From NCBI RefSeq assembly GCF_001735805.1, contig NZ_CP017248.1, positions 5,332,001 to 5,396,000 of the forward strand: a stretch of 64,000 bases of DNA, in the 5' to 3' direction. The position numbers were made by a program, and so were the translations under genes. The DNA is from Streptomyces fodineus (GTDB lineage Bacteria; Actinomycetota; Actinomycetes; Streptomycetales; Streptomycetaceae). Shown here piece after piece: positions 23,277 to 32,968 of the stretch. Positions within the stretch are counted from its first letter, which is position 1. Every line of letters begins with the position of its first letter. The notes under the pieces were generated by a model, which was not told where the DNA came from, did not search any database, and saw only the letters and a program-made list of their open reading frames with translations.

Positions 23277-24773
23277 TCAAAGGTGGCCAGGCCCCGACCG
23301 GTCCCGCTCAGCCCCCAGTGCCTCGGTCGTGTCCGGGGTTTCCGGGGGCGGTGTCGGTGCGCCGGGGAGGCGTACCGTTGCCGTCGTGCCGCCGCCCTTC
23401 GCGGGGGACAGGGTGACCTCGCCGCCCGCCTGCTGGATCGTGCGGGCCACGATGGACAGGCCGAGGCCGGAGCCCGGCAGGGCCCTCGCGCTGGGGGAGC
23501 GCCAGAAGCGGTCGAAGACGTGGGGGAGTTCGTCCTCGGGGATGCCGGGGCCGTGGTCGCGGACCGTCAGGACGCCCTTGCTCAGCTGCACCTCGACCGT
23601 GCCGCCCTCGGGGCTGAACTTCACCGCGTTGTCGAGGACGTTGACGACCGCCCGCTCCAGCGCGGAGGGCTCCGCCCGGACGTACCAGGGCTCCAGGTCG
23701 GCCGTGATCGTCAGCTCCGGGCCGCGCAGGCGGGCGCGGCGCAGGGCCGCCTCGACCGCGTCCTGGAAGGAGACCACCTGGACGCGCTCGCCCCGCTGCC
23801 CCTCCGAGCGGGACAGCTCCTGCAAGTCGCCGATCAGCGCGGCCAGTTCGGTCATCTGCGCCTTCACCGAGGCAAGCAGCGCCTTGCGGTCCTCCGGCGG
23901 GATCGGGCGGCCCGTCTCCTCGCTGCGGGTGAGGAGTTCGATGTTCGTACGCAGGGAGGTCAGGGGCGTACGGAGTTCGTGGCCGGCGTCGGCGATCAGC
24001 TGCTGCTGGAGGTCGCGGGAGCTGGCCAGCGAGGCGGTCATCGAGTTGAAGGAGCGGGACAGGCGGGCCACCTCGTCCTCGCTGTCGTCCTCCACGGGGA
24101 TGCGGATGGTCAGGTCCTCGGTCCTGGCCACGTGCTCCACGGCCTCGGTCAGCTTGTCCACCGGCCGCAGACCGGCGCGGGCCACGGCGAGGCCCGCGGC
24201 GCCGGCTCCTATCACTCCGATGCCGGAGACGACGAGGAGCACGAGGGCCAGGTCGTTGAGGGTCTTCTCGGTGTTCCGCAGCGGGATGGCGACCTGCACA
24301 CCGATGTTGGGCCCGCGTGCGCCGCTCGCGGTCGAGGTGGGCAGGAAGGGGCGGGTGAGCACCCGGAGCTCGTGGCCCTGCCCGTCGACGCCGTTGCGGA
24401 AGTAGATCTTGTCGGAGAGCGCCTTGATCTGCGCCTTGTCGGCCTGGGTGACCTTGATCGTGCCCGAGGCGCCCCCGATCAGGCAGATCTTGCCGTTCTC
24501 GGTGACCACCTGGGAGTACCTGTCCTGGAAGAACCCGCCGGCCGCGGGCGTGTCGGTGCAGTTGGACAGGGTGATGTCCAGCTGCTCCAGCTGTGCCGAG
24601 CCGCGCAGCGACTTCTGCAGATCGTCGTCGAGCTGGTCGTACAGCTTCCCCTGCACGATGAACCAGCACGTCACCGAGACCGCCGCCACCGCGAACGCCA
24701 CCGCCGCCGCGACCAGCATCGCCAGCCGGGCCCTGATCGGCAGGGACCGGTAGCGCCGTACCAGATTGCTCAC
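23277..24773 (-). CDS. Sensor histidine kinase, MprB-like
   Basis: A 498-residue membrane kinase. TM1 is at about residues 18-40 and TM2 at about 176-200, flanking a ~135-residue sensor domain with Cys at about 72 and 97. HAMP follows (AGLRPVDKLTEAVEHVARTEDL). The phosphorylated His is about residue 265 in ADAGHELRTPLTSLR. The ATPase domain has N-box NVLDNAVKFS, G1 DHGPGIPEDE, F-box FDRFWRS and G2 GSGLGLSIV. It overlaps the response regulator stop by 4 nt. MprB-type kinases respond to envelope stress and sit near HtrA-type proteases, as here. Confidence 0.93.
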   Translation of the reverse strand: MSNLVRRYRSLPIRARLAMLVAAAVAFAVAAVSVTCWFIVQGKLYDQLDDDLQKSLRGSAQLEQLDITLSNCTDTPAAGGFFQDRYSQVVTENGKICLIGGASGTIKVTQADKAQIKALSDKIYFRNGVDGQGHELRVLTRPFLPTSTASGARGPNIGVQVAIPLRNTEKTLNDLALVLLVVSGIGVIGAGAAGLAVARAGLRPVDKLTEAVEHVARTEDLTIRIPVEDDSEDEVARLSRSFNSMTASLASSRDLQQQLIADAGHELRTPLTSLRTNIELLTRSEETGRPIPPEDRKALLASVKAQMTELAALIGDLQELSRSEGQRGERVQVVSFQDAVEAALRRARLRGPELTITADLEPWYVRAEPSALERAVVNVLDNAVKFSPEGGTVEVQLSKGVLTVRDHGPGIPEDELPHVFDRFWRSPSARALPGSGLGLSIVARTIQQAGGEVTLSPAKGGGTTATVRLPGAPTPPPETPDTTEALGAERDRSGPGHL

Positions 24774-25504
24774 TCGGCGCCGCCCTGCCGCAGGACGTAC
24801 CCCACACCCCGCACCGTGTGCACGAGGCGCGGCTCGCCGCCGGCCTCGGTCTTGCGGCGCAGGTACATGACGTAGACGTCGAGGGAGTTGGAGGAGGGCT
24901 CGAAGTCGAAGCCCCAGACCGCCTTCAGGATCTGCTCGCGGGTGAGGACCTGACGCGGGTGGGCCATGAACATCTCGAGCAGGGTGAACTCCGTGCGGGT
25001 CAGTTCGACCTGCCGGCCGCCCCGGGTGACCTCGCGCGTCGCGAGGTCCATGCGCAGGTCGCCGAAGGTCAGCGCCTCGTCCTCCTGGGCCTCGGCCGAC
25101 ACCGCCGCCGCGTACGAGCTGCGCCGCAGCAGTGCGCGGATCCGGGCGAAGAGCTCGTCCAGTTCGAAGGGCTTGACCAGGTAGTCGTCGGCGCCCGCGT
25201 CCAGGCCGGTCACCCGGTCGCCGACGGTGTCGCGGGCCGTGAGCATGAGGATCGGGGTCGTGTCGCCGGCGCCGCGGATGCGGCGCGCCGCCGTCAGGCC
25301 GTCCATCCGCGGCATCTGGATGTCCAGGACGACCAGGTCGGGCCTGTACGCCGTGGCCTTCTCCAGGGCGTCCGCCCCGTCGACCGCGACCTCCGTGTCG
25401 TATCCGTCGAAGGCCAGGCTGCGCTGGAGCGCCTCGCGTACGGCCGGCTCGTCGTCGACGATCAGGATGCGCTGGGGGTCACGGTCGCCTTCGGCGGGGC
25501 TCAT
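24770..25504 (-). CDS. Response regulator, OmpR/MprA-like
   Basis: A 244-residue DNA-binding response regulator from ATG 25504. Receiver residues are in place: acidic pair in ILIVDDEP, phospho-acceptor Asp about 61 in LVVLDIQMP, Thr in MLTARD and Lys in DDYLVKPFEL. The OmpR-type winged helix has TRTEFTLLEMFMAHPRQVLTREQIL and DVYVMYLRRKTEAGG. It is translationally coupled to the kinase gene. A longer start at 25549 adds MRNPSLPPHPEESRA and lacks support. Confidence 0.95.
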   Translation of the reverse strand: MSPAEGDRDPQRILIVDDEPAVREALQRSLAFDGYDTEVAVDGADALEKATAYRPDLVVLDIQMPRMDGLTAARRIRGAGDTTPILMLTARDTVGDRVTGLDAGADDYLVKPFELDELFARIRALLRRSSYAAAVSAEAQEDEALTFGDLRMDLATREVTRGGRQVELTRTEFTLLEMFMAHPRQVLTREQILKAVWGFDFEPSSNSLDVYVMYLRRKTEAGGEPRLVHTVRGVGYVLRQGGAE

Positions 25505-25614
25505 CGCTCGCGATTCCTCGGGGTGCGGTGGGAGGGACGGGTTTCTCACGGCTTGTACGGGTGTCTCCCGGCTGTCTCTCAGCCTGCCACGGCCGGCGGG
25601 CCGGGAGGCACACC

Positions 25615-25636
25615 TGCCGGGGTGGTGGCCCCGGCA
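25615..25636 (-). terminator. Terminator hairpin after the 79-aa gene
   Basis: An 8-bp perfect stem TGCCGGGG / CCCCGGCA (25615-25622, 25629-25636) with loop TGGTGG lies directly after the short gene ending at 25643 on the minus strand. Confidence 0.6.
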
Positions 25637-25642
25637 AGCCGG

Positions 25643-25882
25643 TCAGGCCCGGACCGCGGTCAGGCGGTTCAGCGGCACCTTGCGGCGGTGGGTGCGCAGC
25701 GGGGCGGTGCGCAGGCCCATCAGCTCGGGGACCGGTGTGACGGCCACCTCGGGCGCGCGGGGCGCCGGCTCGGGCCTGCGGGGCGCCGGGATGGGCAGGT
25801 GCAGGTCGCGGGTGACCGCGAGGGCCAGGGTGATGTCGGCGGGACCGCGGTCGGTGTTCTGGTGCGAAACCTTGGTGATCAT
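25643..25882 (-). CDS. Small 79-aa protein downstream of the HtrA-like protease
   Basis: From ATG 25882 with RBS AGGGAG. The protein begins MITKVSHQNTDRGPADITLA, has a Pro-rich middle (LPIPAPRRPEPAPRAP) and a basic C-terminus (LRTHRRKVPLNRLTAVRA). It follows the protease gene by 32 nt in the same direction and ends just before a terminator hairpin, so it is probably the last gene of that transcript. No signal peptide or membrane segment is seen, and I do not recognise a family. Confidence 0.55.
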   Translation of the reverse strand: MITKVSHQNTDRGPADITLALAVTRDLHLPIPAPRRPEPAPRAPEVAVTPVPELMGLRTAPLRTHRRKVPLNRLTAVRA

Positions 25883-25914
25883 GGCGTACTCCCTGCTGAC
25901 TGAGGGGTGAAGCG

Positions 25915-26907
25915 CTAGCTGTTGTTGCCCGCCCGCAGCTTGGCCAGGTCGGACTTGACGGTGTTGACCGGGATCGCGAAGCCGAGGCCGACGCTGCCCG
26001 CGTCCGTGGACGACGAGGACTGCTGGCTGGAGGAGTACATCGCGGAGTTGATCCCGATGACGTTGCCGCTCGCGTCGATCAGCGCGCCGCCGGAGTTGCC
26101 GGGGTTGAGGGACGCGTCGGTCTGGATCGCCTTGTACGTCGTCGTGGACGAGCCGGTGTCGCCGTTGAAGTGCCGGCCGCCGAACTCGAACGGCCACTGG
26201 CCGTCGCCGCCCTGGCCCTGACCCTGGTTCTCGTCGGTGGACACGGTCACGTCCCGGTTGAGCGCGGAGACGATACCGCTGGTGACGGTGCCGGTCAGGC
26301 CCTCGGGGGAGCCGATCGCGACGACCGTGTCGCCGACCTGGACGCCGCTGGAGTTGCCGAGGGAGGCGACCTTCAGACCGGAGGCGCCCCGCAGCTTGAT
26401 CAGCGCCAGGTCCTTGGAGCTGTCGGTGCCGACGACGTCGGCGGTGTAGCTGTTGCCGTCACTGGTGCGCACCTTGATCGACTGCGCGCCGGAGACGACG
26501 TGGTTGTTGGTGACGATCTCGCCGTTCGACGAGATGATCACGCCGGAGCCGGTGGAGGAGCCGCTGCCGAGGGTGGCGTTTATCTCGACCACGCTCGGGC
26601 TGACGGCGGCAGCGATCGCGGCGACGTCGCCCCTCTTGCCGGTCGGCACCACGGTGGTGCTCGTGCCGGCGGTGGCGACCGTGTCCTTGCCGGTCAGCTC
26701 CTGGAAGCCGTACGCCGTGGCGCCGCCGACCGCCGCCGCGACGATCGCGACGGCCGCGAGGAGGGCGACGGGACCCCGGTTGCGCTTGGGCTGGTGCCAA
26801 GCGGAGTCCGTCGCCGGCCGGTACGGCGGCGGGGGCGGCCACTCGGGGTTCGCGGGAGCGGAGTAGCTGTGCTGCTGCTGGGTGTGGTCACCCTGGCTCT
26901 CGGTCAT
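25915..26907 (-). CDS. HtrA/DegP-like membrane serine protease without PDZ domain
   Basis: A 330-residue protein with a Pro/Gln-rich cytoplasmic N-terminus (about 50 residues), one membrane anchor (GPVALLAAVAIVAAAVGGATAYGF) and a trypsin-like domain. The catalytic triad is His in IVTNNHVV, Asp in SSKDLALIKL and Ser in NPGNSGGAL. HtrA proteases normally have one or two C-terminal PDZ domains; here the chain ends at FAIPVNTVKSDLAKLRAG, immediately after the protease fold. Start ATG 26907 (MTESQGDHTQ). Its place beside an MprAB-like system suggests envelope-stress control. Confidence 0.92.
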   Translation of the reverse strand: MTESQGDHTQQQHSYSAPANPEWPPPPPYRPATDSAWHQPKRNRGPVALLAAVAIVAAAVGGATAYGFQELTGKDTVATAGTSTTVVPTGKRGDVAAIAAAVSPSVVEINATLGSGSSTGSGVIISSNGEIVTNNHVVSGAQSIKVRTSDGNSYTADVVGTDSSKDLALIKLRGASGLKVASLGNSSGVQVGDTVVAIGSPEGLTGTVTSGIVSALNRDVTVSTDENQGQGQGGDGQWPFEFGGRHFNGDTGSSTTTYKAIQTDASLNPGNSGGALIDASGNVIGINSAMYSSSQQSSSSTDAGSVGLGFAIPVNTVKSDLAKLRAGNNS

Positions 26908-27005
26908 GAAAGTAGCCTCCCCGGTGACCATGAGAGCTTCCTGAGTGCTCGCTGAGAAGCCCGGCAGAACCTCGTTTGACCGATATGAAGACGGACCCGG
27001 GCTGC

Positions 27006-28031
27006 TCAGCCCGCGCAGCCGCAGCTCGTGCGTACCACCAGCCGGGACGGGAACGTCTTCAGCCGCTCCCGCCGGGAGCCCGCCACCCGCAGCCCGTCGT
27101 CCAGGACCAGGTCGACCGCCGCCCGGGCCATCGCCGAGCGGTCGGAAGCCACCGTGGTCAGCGGCGGGTCGGCCAGCGCCGCCTCCTTGATGTCGTCGAA
27201 CCCGGCCACGGCCAGCTTGCCGGGCACGTCGATGCGCAGCTCGCGGGCCGCCCGCAGCAGGCCGATCGCCTGGTCGTCGGTGGAGCAGAAGATGGCCGGC
27301 GGCCTCTTTGGGCCGGAGAGGATGTCCAGGGCGACCTGGTAGGCGTCGTAGCGGTTGTACGGCGCCTCGAACAGCCGGCCCTCGGTGGACAGGCCCGCCT
27401 CGTCCATGGCCCGCTTCCAGCCCTCGACGTGGTCGGAGACCGGGTCGCCGACGGCCGGTGTCTCCGCCGTACCACCCATACAGGCGACGTATTCGTAGCC
27501 GTGCTCCAGCAGGTGGCGTACGGCGAGCTGGGCGCCGCCGAGGTCGTCGGTGACCACGGCCACGTCGTCGATGGCCTCGGGGCGCTCGTGCAGCAGCACC
27601 ACCCGGGCGTCCCAGGCGTCGATCTCCGCGGCGGCGAGGTCGTTGAGCGCGTGCGAGACGAGGATCAGGCCCGACACGCGCATGCCGAGGAAGGCGCGCA
27701 GATAGTGGACCTCGCGTTCACCGATGTAATCGGTGTTTCCGACCAGGACCATCTTTCCGCGCTCGGAGGCGGCCTGCTCGACCGCGTGCGCCATTTCCCC
27801 GAAGAAGGGCTGGCGGGCGTCCGGGATGATCAGGCCTATGAGGTCGGTACGGCGCGAGGCCATCGCCTGGGCGACCCGGTCGGGGCGGTAGCCCAGTTCC
27901 TTGATCGCAGCGAGGACACGCTCGCGCGTGGCCGGGGCGACCGGCCGGGGTCCGTTGTTGATGACATAACTGACGACGGCCGTGGAGGTTCCAGCCAGCC
28001 GTGCCACGTCATCCCGAGTCACCTTCGCCAC
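27006..28031 (-). CDS. LacI-family transcriptional regulator
   Basis: A 341-residue repressor. The N-terminal HTH is canonical: VTRDDVARLAGTSTAVVSYVINNG, followed by the hinge helix RVAQAMASRRTDLIG. The periplasmic-binding-protein-like effector domain includes LIIPDARQPFFGEMAHAVEQ, CSTDDQAIGLLRAARE and AVAGFDDIKEAALADPPLTTV. The ligand is presumably a sugar or related metabolite. The C-terminal VVRTSCGCAG has three Cys, which is unusual. No sugar operon adjoins it, so it may act at distant sites. Confidence 0.94.
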   Translation of the reverse strand: MAKVTRDDVARLAGTSTAVVSYVINNGPRPVAPATRERVLAAIKELGYRPDRVAQAMASRRTDLIGLIIPDARQPFFGEMAHAVEQAASERGKMVLVGNTDYIGEREVHYLRAFLGMRVSGLILVSHALNDLAAAEIDAWDARVVLLHERPEAIDDVAVVTDDLGGAQLAVRHLLEHGYEYVACMGGTAETPAVGDPVSDHVEGWKRAMDEAGLSTEGRLFEAPYNRYDAYQVALDILSGPKRPPAIFCSTDDQAIGLLRAARELRIDVPGKLAVAGFDDIKEAALADPPLTTVASDRSAMARAAVDLVLDDGLRVAGSRRERLKTFPSRLVVRTSCGCAG

Positions 28032-28102
28032 GCGCGGAGTCTACGCGGATTGACCCTTTCTGGGCAGGGCGTATCAGTGCTTGGATGTGCGGGAGCAATG
28101 CC

Positions 28103-28135
28103 CCGCCCGGACGGGCGCCACACCTGCCCGGGCGG
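28103..28135 (-). terminator. Terminator hairpin after glnR
   Basis: An 8-bp stem CCGCCCGG / CCGGGCGG (28103-28110, 28128-28135) lies 14 nt past the glnR stop on the minus strand. Confidence 0.6.
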
Positions 28136-28148
28136 AAACGGCCGGAAA

Positions 28149-28946
28149 TCAGACGTCCGCGTGGATCTCGGCGCCGTCGTGCACGGGGGCTGCGTCCGCG
28201 CCCTCGGCCCCGGCCCGGTCGGCCCGGGACTCCGCCCTGGCCTTGGCCTTGGCGTCCTCGCCGCCGCGGTCGCCCTTCTCGGGGGTGACGAAGCGGTAGC
28301 CGACGTTGCGTACGGTGCCGATCAGCGACTCGTGCTCCGGGCCGAGCTTGGCGCGCAGCCGCCGTACGTGGACGTCGACCGTGCGGGTGCCGCCGAAGTA
28401 GTCGTAGCCCCAGACCTCCTGCAGCAGCTGGGCGCGGGTGAAGACGCGGCCCGGGTGCTGGGCGAGGTACTTCAGCAGCTCGAACTCCTTGAAGGTGAGG
28501 TCGAGGACCCGCCCCTTGAGCTTGGCGGAGTAGGTGGCCTCGTCCACGGACAGATCGCCGTTGCGGATCTCCATCGGGGAGTCGTCGCTGACGATCTGCT
28601 GCCGTCCCATGGCCAGCCGCAGCCGTGCCTCCACCTCGGCGGGGCCGGCGGTGTCGAGCAGGACGTCGTCGATGCCCCAGTCGGCGGTGACGGCGGCGAG
28701 ACCGCCCTCGGTGACGACGAGGATCAGCGGACAGCCGGGGCCGGTGGAGCGCAGCAGCTGGCACAGGCTGCGCACCTGGGGCAGATCGCGGCGGCCGTCG
28801 ACGAGGATCACGTCGGCGCCCGGGGTGTCGACGAGGGCGGGGCCCTCCGCCGGGGCCACCCGCACGTTGTGCAGGAGCAGGCCGAGGGCGGGCAGCACCT
28901 CCGTCGACGGCTGGAGGGCATTGGTCAGCAGTAGCAGAGAACTCAT
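28149..28946 (-). CDS. glnR: Nitrogen-response regulator GlnR
   Basis: An orphan OmpR-type regulator that controls nitrogen assimilation genes (glnA, amtB, nirB and others) in actinomycetes. The 265-residue sequence begins SSLLLLTNALQPSTEVLPAL, which I recognise as GlnR. The receiver keeps Asp50 (VILVDGRRD) but lacks the usual acidic pair and Lys of a phosphorylation site, which is known for GlnR. The winged helix has LTFKEFELLKYLAQHPGRVF and TVDVHVRRLRAKLG. No kinase gene is adjacent. The Ala/Glu/Arg-rich tail after PEKGDRG is probably unstructured. Confidence 0.96.
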   Translation of the reverse strand: MSSLLLLTNALQPSTEVLPALGLLLHNVRVAPAEGPALVDTPGADVILVDGRRDLPQVRSLCQLLRSTGPGCPLILVVTEGGLAAVTADWGIDDVLLDTAGPAEVEARLRLAMGRQQIVSDDSPMEIRNGDLSVDEATYSAKLKGRVLDLTFKEFELLKYLAQHPGRVFTRAQLLQEVWGYDYFGGTRTVDVHVRRLRAKLGPEHESLIGTVRNVGYRFVTPEKGDRGGEDAKAKARAESRADRAGAEGADAAPVHDGAEIHADV

Positions 28947-29126
28947 ACGTCTGGTTCCTCCTCGGTCCCTGCGAGGACTGTGCGGACGGGCACTGCTCTG
29001 CGATCCCGAAGGCCCCGTACACCGGCGGTCACCTGAGGTTTCCCGCTTCGTATACAACGCGTCCGAAAGCACAAAAGGACCCGGGGGCTGCGCTGCCCGA
29101 GTCCTCTGCCCAGCAGAATAGCCCAC

Positions 29127-29978
29127 ATGAGCAACGGTCCGGCAGGTCATGTGGAACGTTCCACCGTTCGTCCGTATCCCGAGACAGGCAGACGGGGCCC
29201 TATCCGGACGTTTCTGTGCACAGCCGACGGAGTTCCGGTCGATTCCGTATACGACCCGGGCACCGTTGTATACGAAAGACACCCGTACACCTCCCGTACA
29301 CGCTCGGGCGACCTGGTGTTCGTCGTCGCCCACGGGTTCACCGGGGACGCGGACCGCCCGCACGTGCGACGGGTGGCGGGGGTGCTGCGCGGTTACGGCG
29401 CGGTCGTCACCTTCTCCTTCCGCGGCCACGGGCGCTCCGGCGGCCGGTCCACGGTCGGCGACCGGGAGGTGCTGGACCTCGCCGCCGCCGTCGAGTGGGC
29501 CCGCGGCCTCGGGCACACGCGCGTGGCGACCGTCGGCTTCTCCATGGGCGGCTCGGTCGTCCTGCGGCACGCGGCCCTGAACCCCGGCACGGTCGACGCG
29601 GTCGTCTCGGTCAGCGCCCCGGCCCGCTGGTACTACCGGGGCACGGCCCCGATGCGCCGGGTGCACTGGCTGGTCACCCGCCCCGAGGGCCGCCTGGTGG
29701 GCCGCTACGGCCTGCGCACCCGTATCCACCACCGGGAGTGGGACCCGGTGCCCCTGTCGCCGGTGGAGTCGGTGCCCCGGATCGCCCCGGCCCCGTTGCT
29801 CATCGTCCACGGCGACCGCGACGGCTACTTTCCCCTCGACCACCCCCGGATGCTGGCCGAGGCGGCCGGTGACCACGGCGAACTCTGGGTGGAGCCGGGC
29901 ATGGGGCACGCGGAGCACGCGGCCGAGGACGCCCTGCTGGGCCGGATCGCGGACTGGGTGTCCACCCGGGCGGGCTAG
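29127..29978 (+). CDS. Alpha/beta hydrolase
   Basis: A 283-residue hydrolase. The nucleophile elbow is GFSMGGSVV (Ser), the acid is Asp in IVHGDRDGYFP and the base His in PGMGHAEHA. The oxyanion region is VAHGFTGDAD. It is probably a serine esterase or lipase-like enzyme with unknown substrate. It is divergent from glnR; a 13-bp sequence in the intergenic region reappears inverted in its 5' coding part. The moaD-like gene follows 46 nt downstream. Confidence 0.88.
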   Translation: MSNGPAGHVERSTVRPYPETGRRGPIRTFLCTADGVPVDSVYDPGTVVYERHPYTSRTRSGDLVFVVAHGFTGDADRPHVRRVAGVLRGYGAVVTFSFRGHGRSGGRSTVGDREVLDLAAAVEWARGLGHTRVATVGFSMGGSVVLRHAALNPGTVDAVVSVSAPARWYYRGTAPMRRVHWLVTRPEGRLVGRYGLRTRIHHREWDPVPLSPVESVPRIAPAPLLIVHGDRDGYFPLDHPRMLAEAAGDHGELWVEPGMGHAEHAAEDALLGRIADWVSTRAG

Positions 29979-30024
29979 CCTGACAGCACTCTTGTTTCTT
30001 TCTTGCCGTCGATTGAGGAAACAC

Positions 30025-30279
30025 ATGCCCAAGGTCACGGTCCGCTACTGGGCCGCCGCCAAGGCCGCGGCCCGGGTCGCCGAGGAGCCCTACGACGCGG
30101 ACACGCTCGCCGACGCGCTGGCCGCGGTGCGCGCGCGGCACCCCGGCGAACTCACGCGTGTACTGCAGCGATGCTCCTTCCTCGTCGACGGTGACCCCGT
30201 CGGGACCCGCGCGCATGAGACGGTACGGCTGGCCGAGGGCGGCACGGTCGAGGTGCTCCCGCCGTTCGCAGGAGGGTGA
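30025..30279 (+). CDS. MoaD/ThiS-family sulfur-carrier protein
   Basis: An 84-residue ubiquitin-like protein from ATG 30025 (RBS GAGGAA). It ends in FAGG, the C-terminal Gly-Gly that is thiocarboxylated in MoaD and ThiS. The strand pattern (KVTVRYWAAAKAAARVAEEPY, EVLPPFAGG) fits the MoaD large-subunit-binding form. It may serve molybdopterin synthesis or another sulfur-transfer route; moaE is not adjacent. The next gene starts 2 nt after its stop, so the pair is co-translated. Confidence 0.88.
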   Translation: MPKVTVRYWAAAKAAARVAEEPYDADTLADALAAVRARHPGELTRVLQRCSFLVDGDPVGTRAHETVRLAEGGTVEVLPPFAGG

Positions 30280-30280
30280 G

Positions 30281-31495
<1,215 letters not shown>

Positions 31496-31610
31496 AGCCG
31501 TTCCCAGCCGGGCATCGCCTGGACGGCGGGCCCCGACCGGAGGTGAGGGCGGGCATCGCCCTGGTCTGCCGGGGCGCGCCGCGCCCGCGCTGTCCGACGA
31601 GGGGCAAGCC

Positions 31611-31647
31611 TGGAGCCCCGGCCCGATTCCGGCGGGCCGGGGCTCCA
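31611..31647. terminator. Bidirectional terminator between convergent genes
   Basis: A 14-bp perfect stem (TGGAGCCCCGGCCC at 31611-31624 and its complement at 31634-31647) with a 9-nt loop lies between the stops at 31495 and 31669. Confidence 0.85.
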
Positions 31648-31668
31648 TATCATGCGGTTCCTTCAGGG

Positions 31669-32238
31669 CTAGTTCTCGCCGCCCCAGTCACCGCCCCATT
31701 CGCCGCCCTCACCCTCGTGGCCGCCACGCTCGCCGCGGTGGTCGCAGACCACACGGAAGCTACCGACCACGCCGTGCTTGACCTCGATGCCCTCCGGGTT
31801 GTGGACGCGCACGCCGTCGCTCTGGCTCCAGGGTCCGACGGTGGCGATGGGAGCGCCGTTGTCGCACACGGCCCCGCGGAAGAGCTCGACGGTCTTGTCG
31901 CTGTCGTTGCGGACGTTCAGGCTCTTGGCGCCCAGGCCGCTGACCACGGTGATGCAGTCGCCCGGGTGGCTGGAGTACGACCGCTCGTTGACCAGGATCC
32001 GGCCCTCGAAGTGGCGCCGGCCGCCGTGGCCTCCCTCGTGGCCTCCCTCGTTGCCCTTGCCGTTGTTGTTGTTGCCGTTGTTGTTGTTGCCCGTTCCGCC
32101 GCCGAAGGGTGCGGCAGCGGCTGCGGCCGGCGCCGCCTCGGGGGCGGAGTCGGCCGCGGCGTAGGTGACGCCGGTCGCGGCCAGGGCCGCCGCAGCCGCG
32201 ACGGCGGCGGTGACCACGGACGAACGAGACATCTGCAT
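31669..32238 (-). CDS. Secreted protein of unknown function
   Basis: A 189-residue exported protein from ATG 32238 (RBS GGAG). The signal peptide is SRSSVVTAAVAAAAALAATGVTYAAAD. A low-complexity linker (GTGNNNNGNNNNGKGNEGGHEGGHGG) precedes a compact domain with strand-like segments. Two Cys in it (GDCITVVSG and GAVCDNG), plus one in FRVVCDHRGE, may form disulfides. The tail is rich in Gly, Glu and Trp. I do not recognise the domain. It stands alone, with a bidirectional terminator behind it. Confidence 0.75.
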   Translation of the reverse strand: MQMSRSSVVTAAVAAAAALAATGVTYAAADSAPEAAPAAAAAAPFGGGTGNNNNGNNNNGKGNEGGHEGGHGGRRHFEGRILVNERSYSSHPGDCITVVSGLGAKSLNVRNDSDKTVELFRGAVCDNGAPIATVGPWSQSDGVRVHNPEGIEVKHGVVGSFRVVCDHRGERGGHEGEGGEWGGDWGGEN

Positions 32239-32582
32239 GGTGGTTCTCCAATCTCTGAGACACCGACGTTTCGGCCGGTTGAGAAGGAACGTATAAACCG
32301 ACCACATGCCTGTCATGTCGGGAATGCCCGGAGACTGGCTGACAGGGGGTCAATCGGGGGATTTACGGCGCAGGGGCGCCGTTTCCCGTCCGGCGAGGCG
32401 TTCCTCAAATCCCAGTGATCGCACCGGAGTTGATCGGGGGGCGGTCCACCGTCTAGCCCTTTTGGATGATCTTAGGATAAATGGCCACACCGACGGCGAG
32501 CGTGTCGCTACCGGCGCAGCGGGGGGCGTCGCGTTAATGGCGGCCCGGAAGATGAGGGAGCGGCAGAAGGTGCGGGCAAGCC
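32239..32582. other. Intergenic region, no gene supported
   Basis: A 344-bp stretch between the secreted-protein gene and the terminator of the DUF1416 gene. It contains the promoter of the secreted-protein gene by position. Codon bias does not support a gene on either strand. Confidence 0.6.
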
Positions 32583-32630
32583 GGAGGGCCGTACCCCCAC
32601 TGGCGTCCAACCCAGGGGATACGGCCCTCC
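32583..32630 (-). terminator. Terminator of the cysA-DUF1416 operon
   Basis: Perfect 11-bp arms GGAGGGCCGTA / TACGGCCCTCC (32583-32593, 32620-32630) with an inner CCCC/GGGG stem lie 18 nt past the DUF1416 stop. Confidence 0.75.
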
Positions 32631-32647
32631 GCCGTCACCGAACCCGC

Positions 32648-32938
32648 TCAGACCGCGATGGCGACCTCCGCCAGCGCGCCCTTCTCCGCCACGACCACCG
32701 TGCGGTCGGCGGAGCCGCCCGGCACCAGGGCGCGCACGGTCCACGTGCCCTCGGCGGCGTAGAAGCGGAACTGGCCGGTCGCCGAGGTCGGGACCTCGGC
32801 CGTGAACTCGCCGGTCGAGTCCAGCAGACGGACATAGCCCGTCACCGGCTCGCCGTCGCGGGTCACCTGACCCTGGATCGTCGTCTCACCGGGCTTGATC
32901 GTGGAGGCGTCCGGGCCGCCGGCCTTCGCTCCGCACAT
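32648..32938 (-). CDS. DUF1416 (SseC-like) protein
   Basis: A 96-residue protein of the DUF1416 family, equivalent to mycobacterial SseC, nearly always encoded next to the CysA/SseA-type sulfurtransferase. It has a transthyretin-like beta-sandwich pattern (GQVTRDGEPVTGYVRLLDS, GQFRFYAAEGTWTVRALVPG) and a single N-terminal Cys (MCGAKAGG). It follows the sulfurtransferase by 30 nt and shares its transcript and leader. Its role in sulfur metabolism is inferred from linkage. Confidence 0.93.
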   Translation of the reverse strand: MCGAKAGGPDASTIKPGETTIQGQVTRDGEPVTGYVRLLDSTGEFTAEVPTSATGQFRFYAAEGTWTVRALVPGGSADRTVVVAEKGALAEVAIAV

Positions 32939-32968
32939 GCTGTCTCTCCTGAGGGGTCTGAGGGGGTC

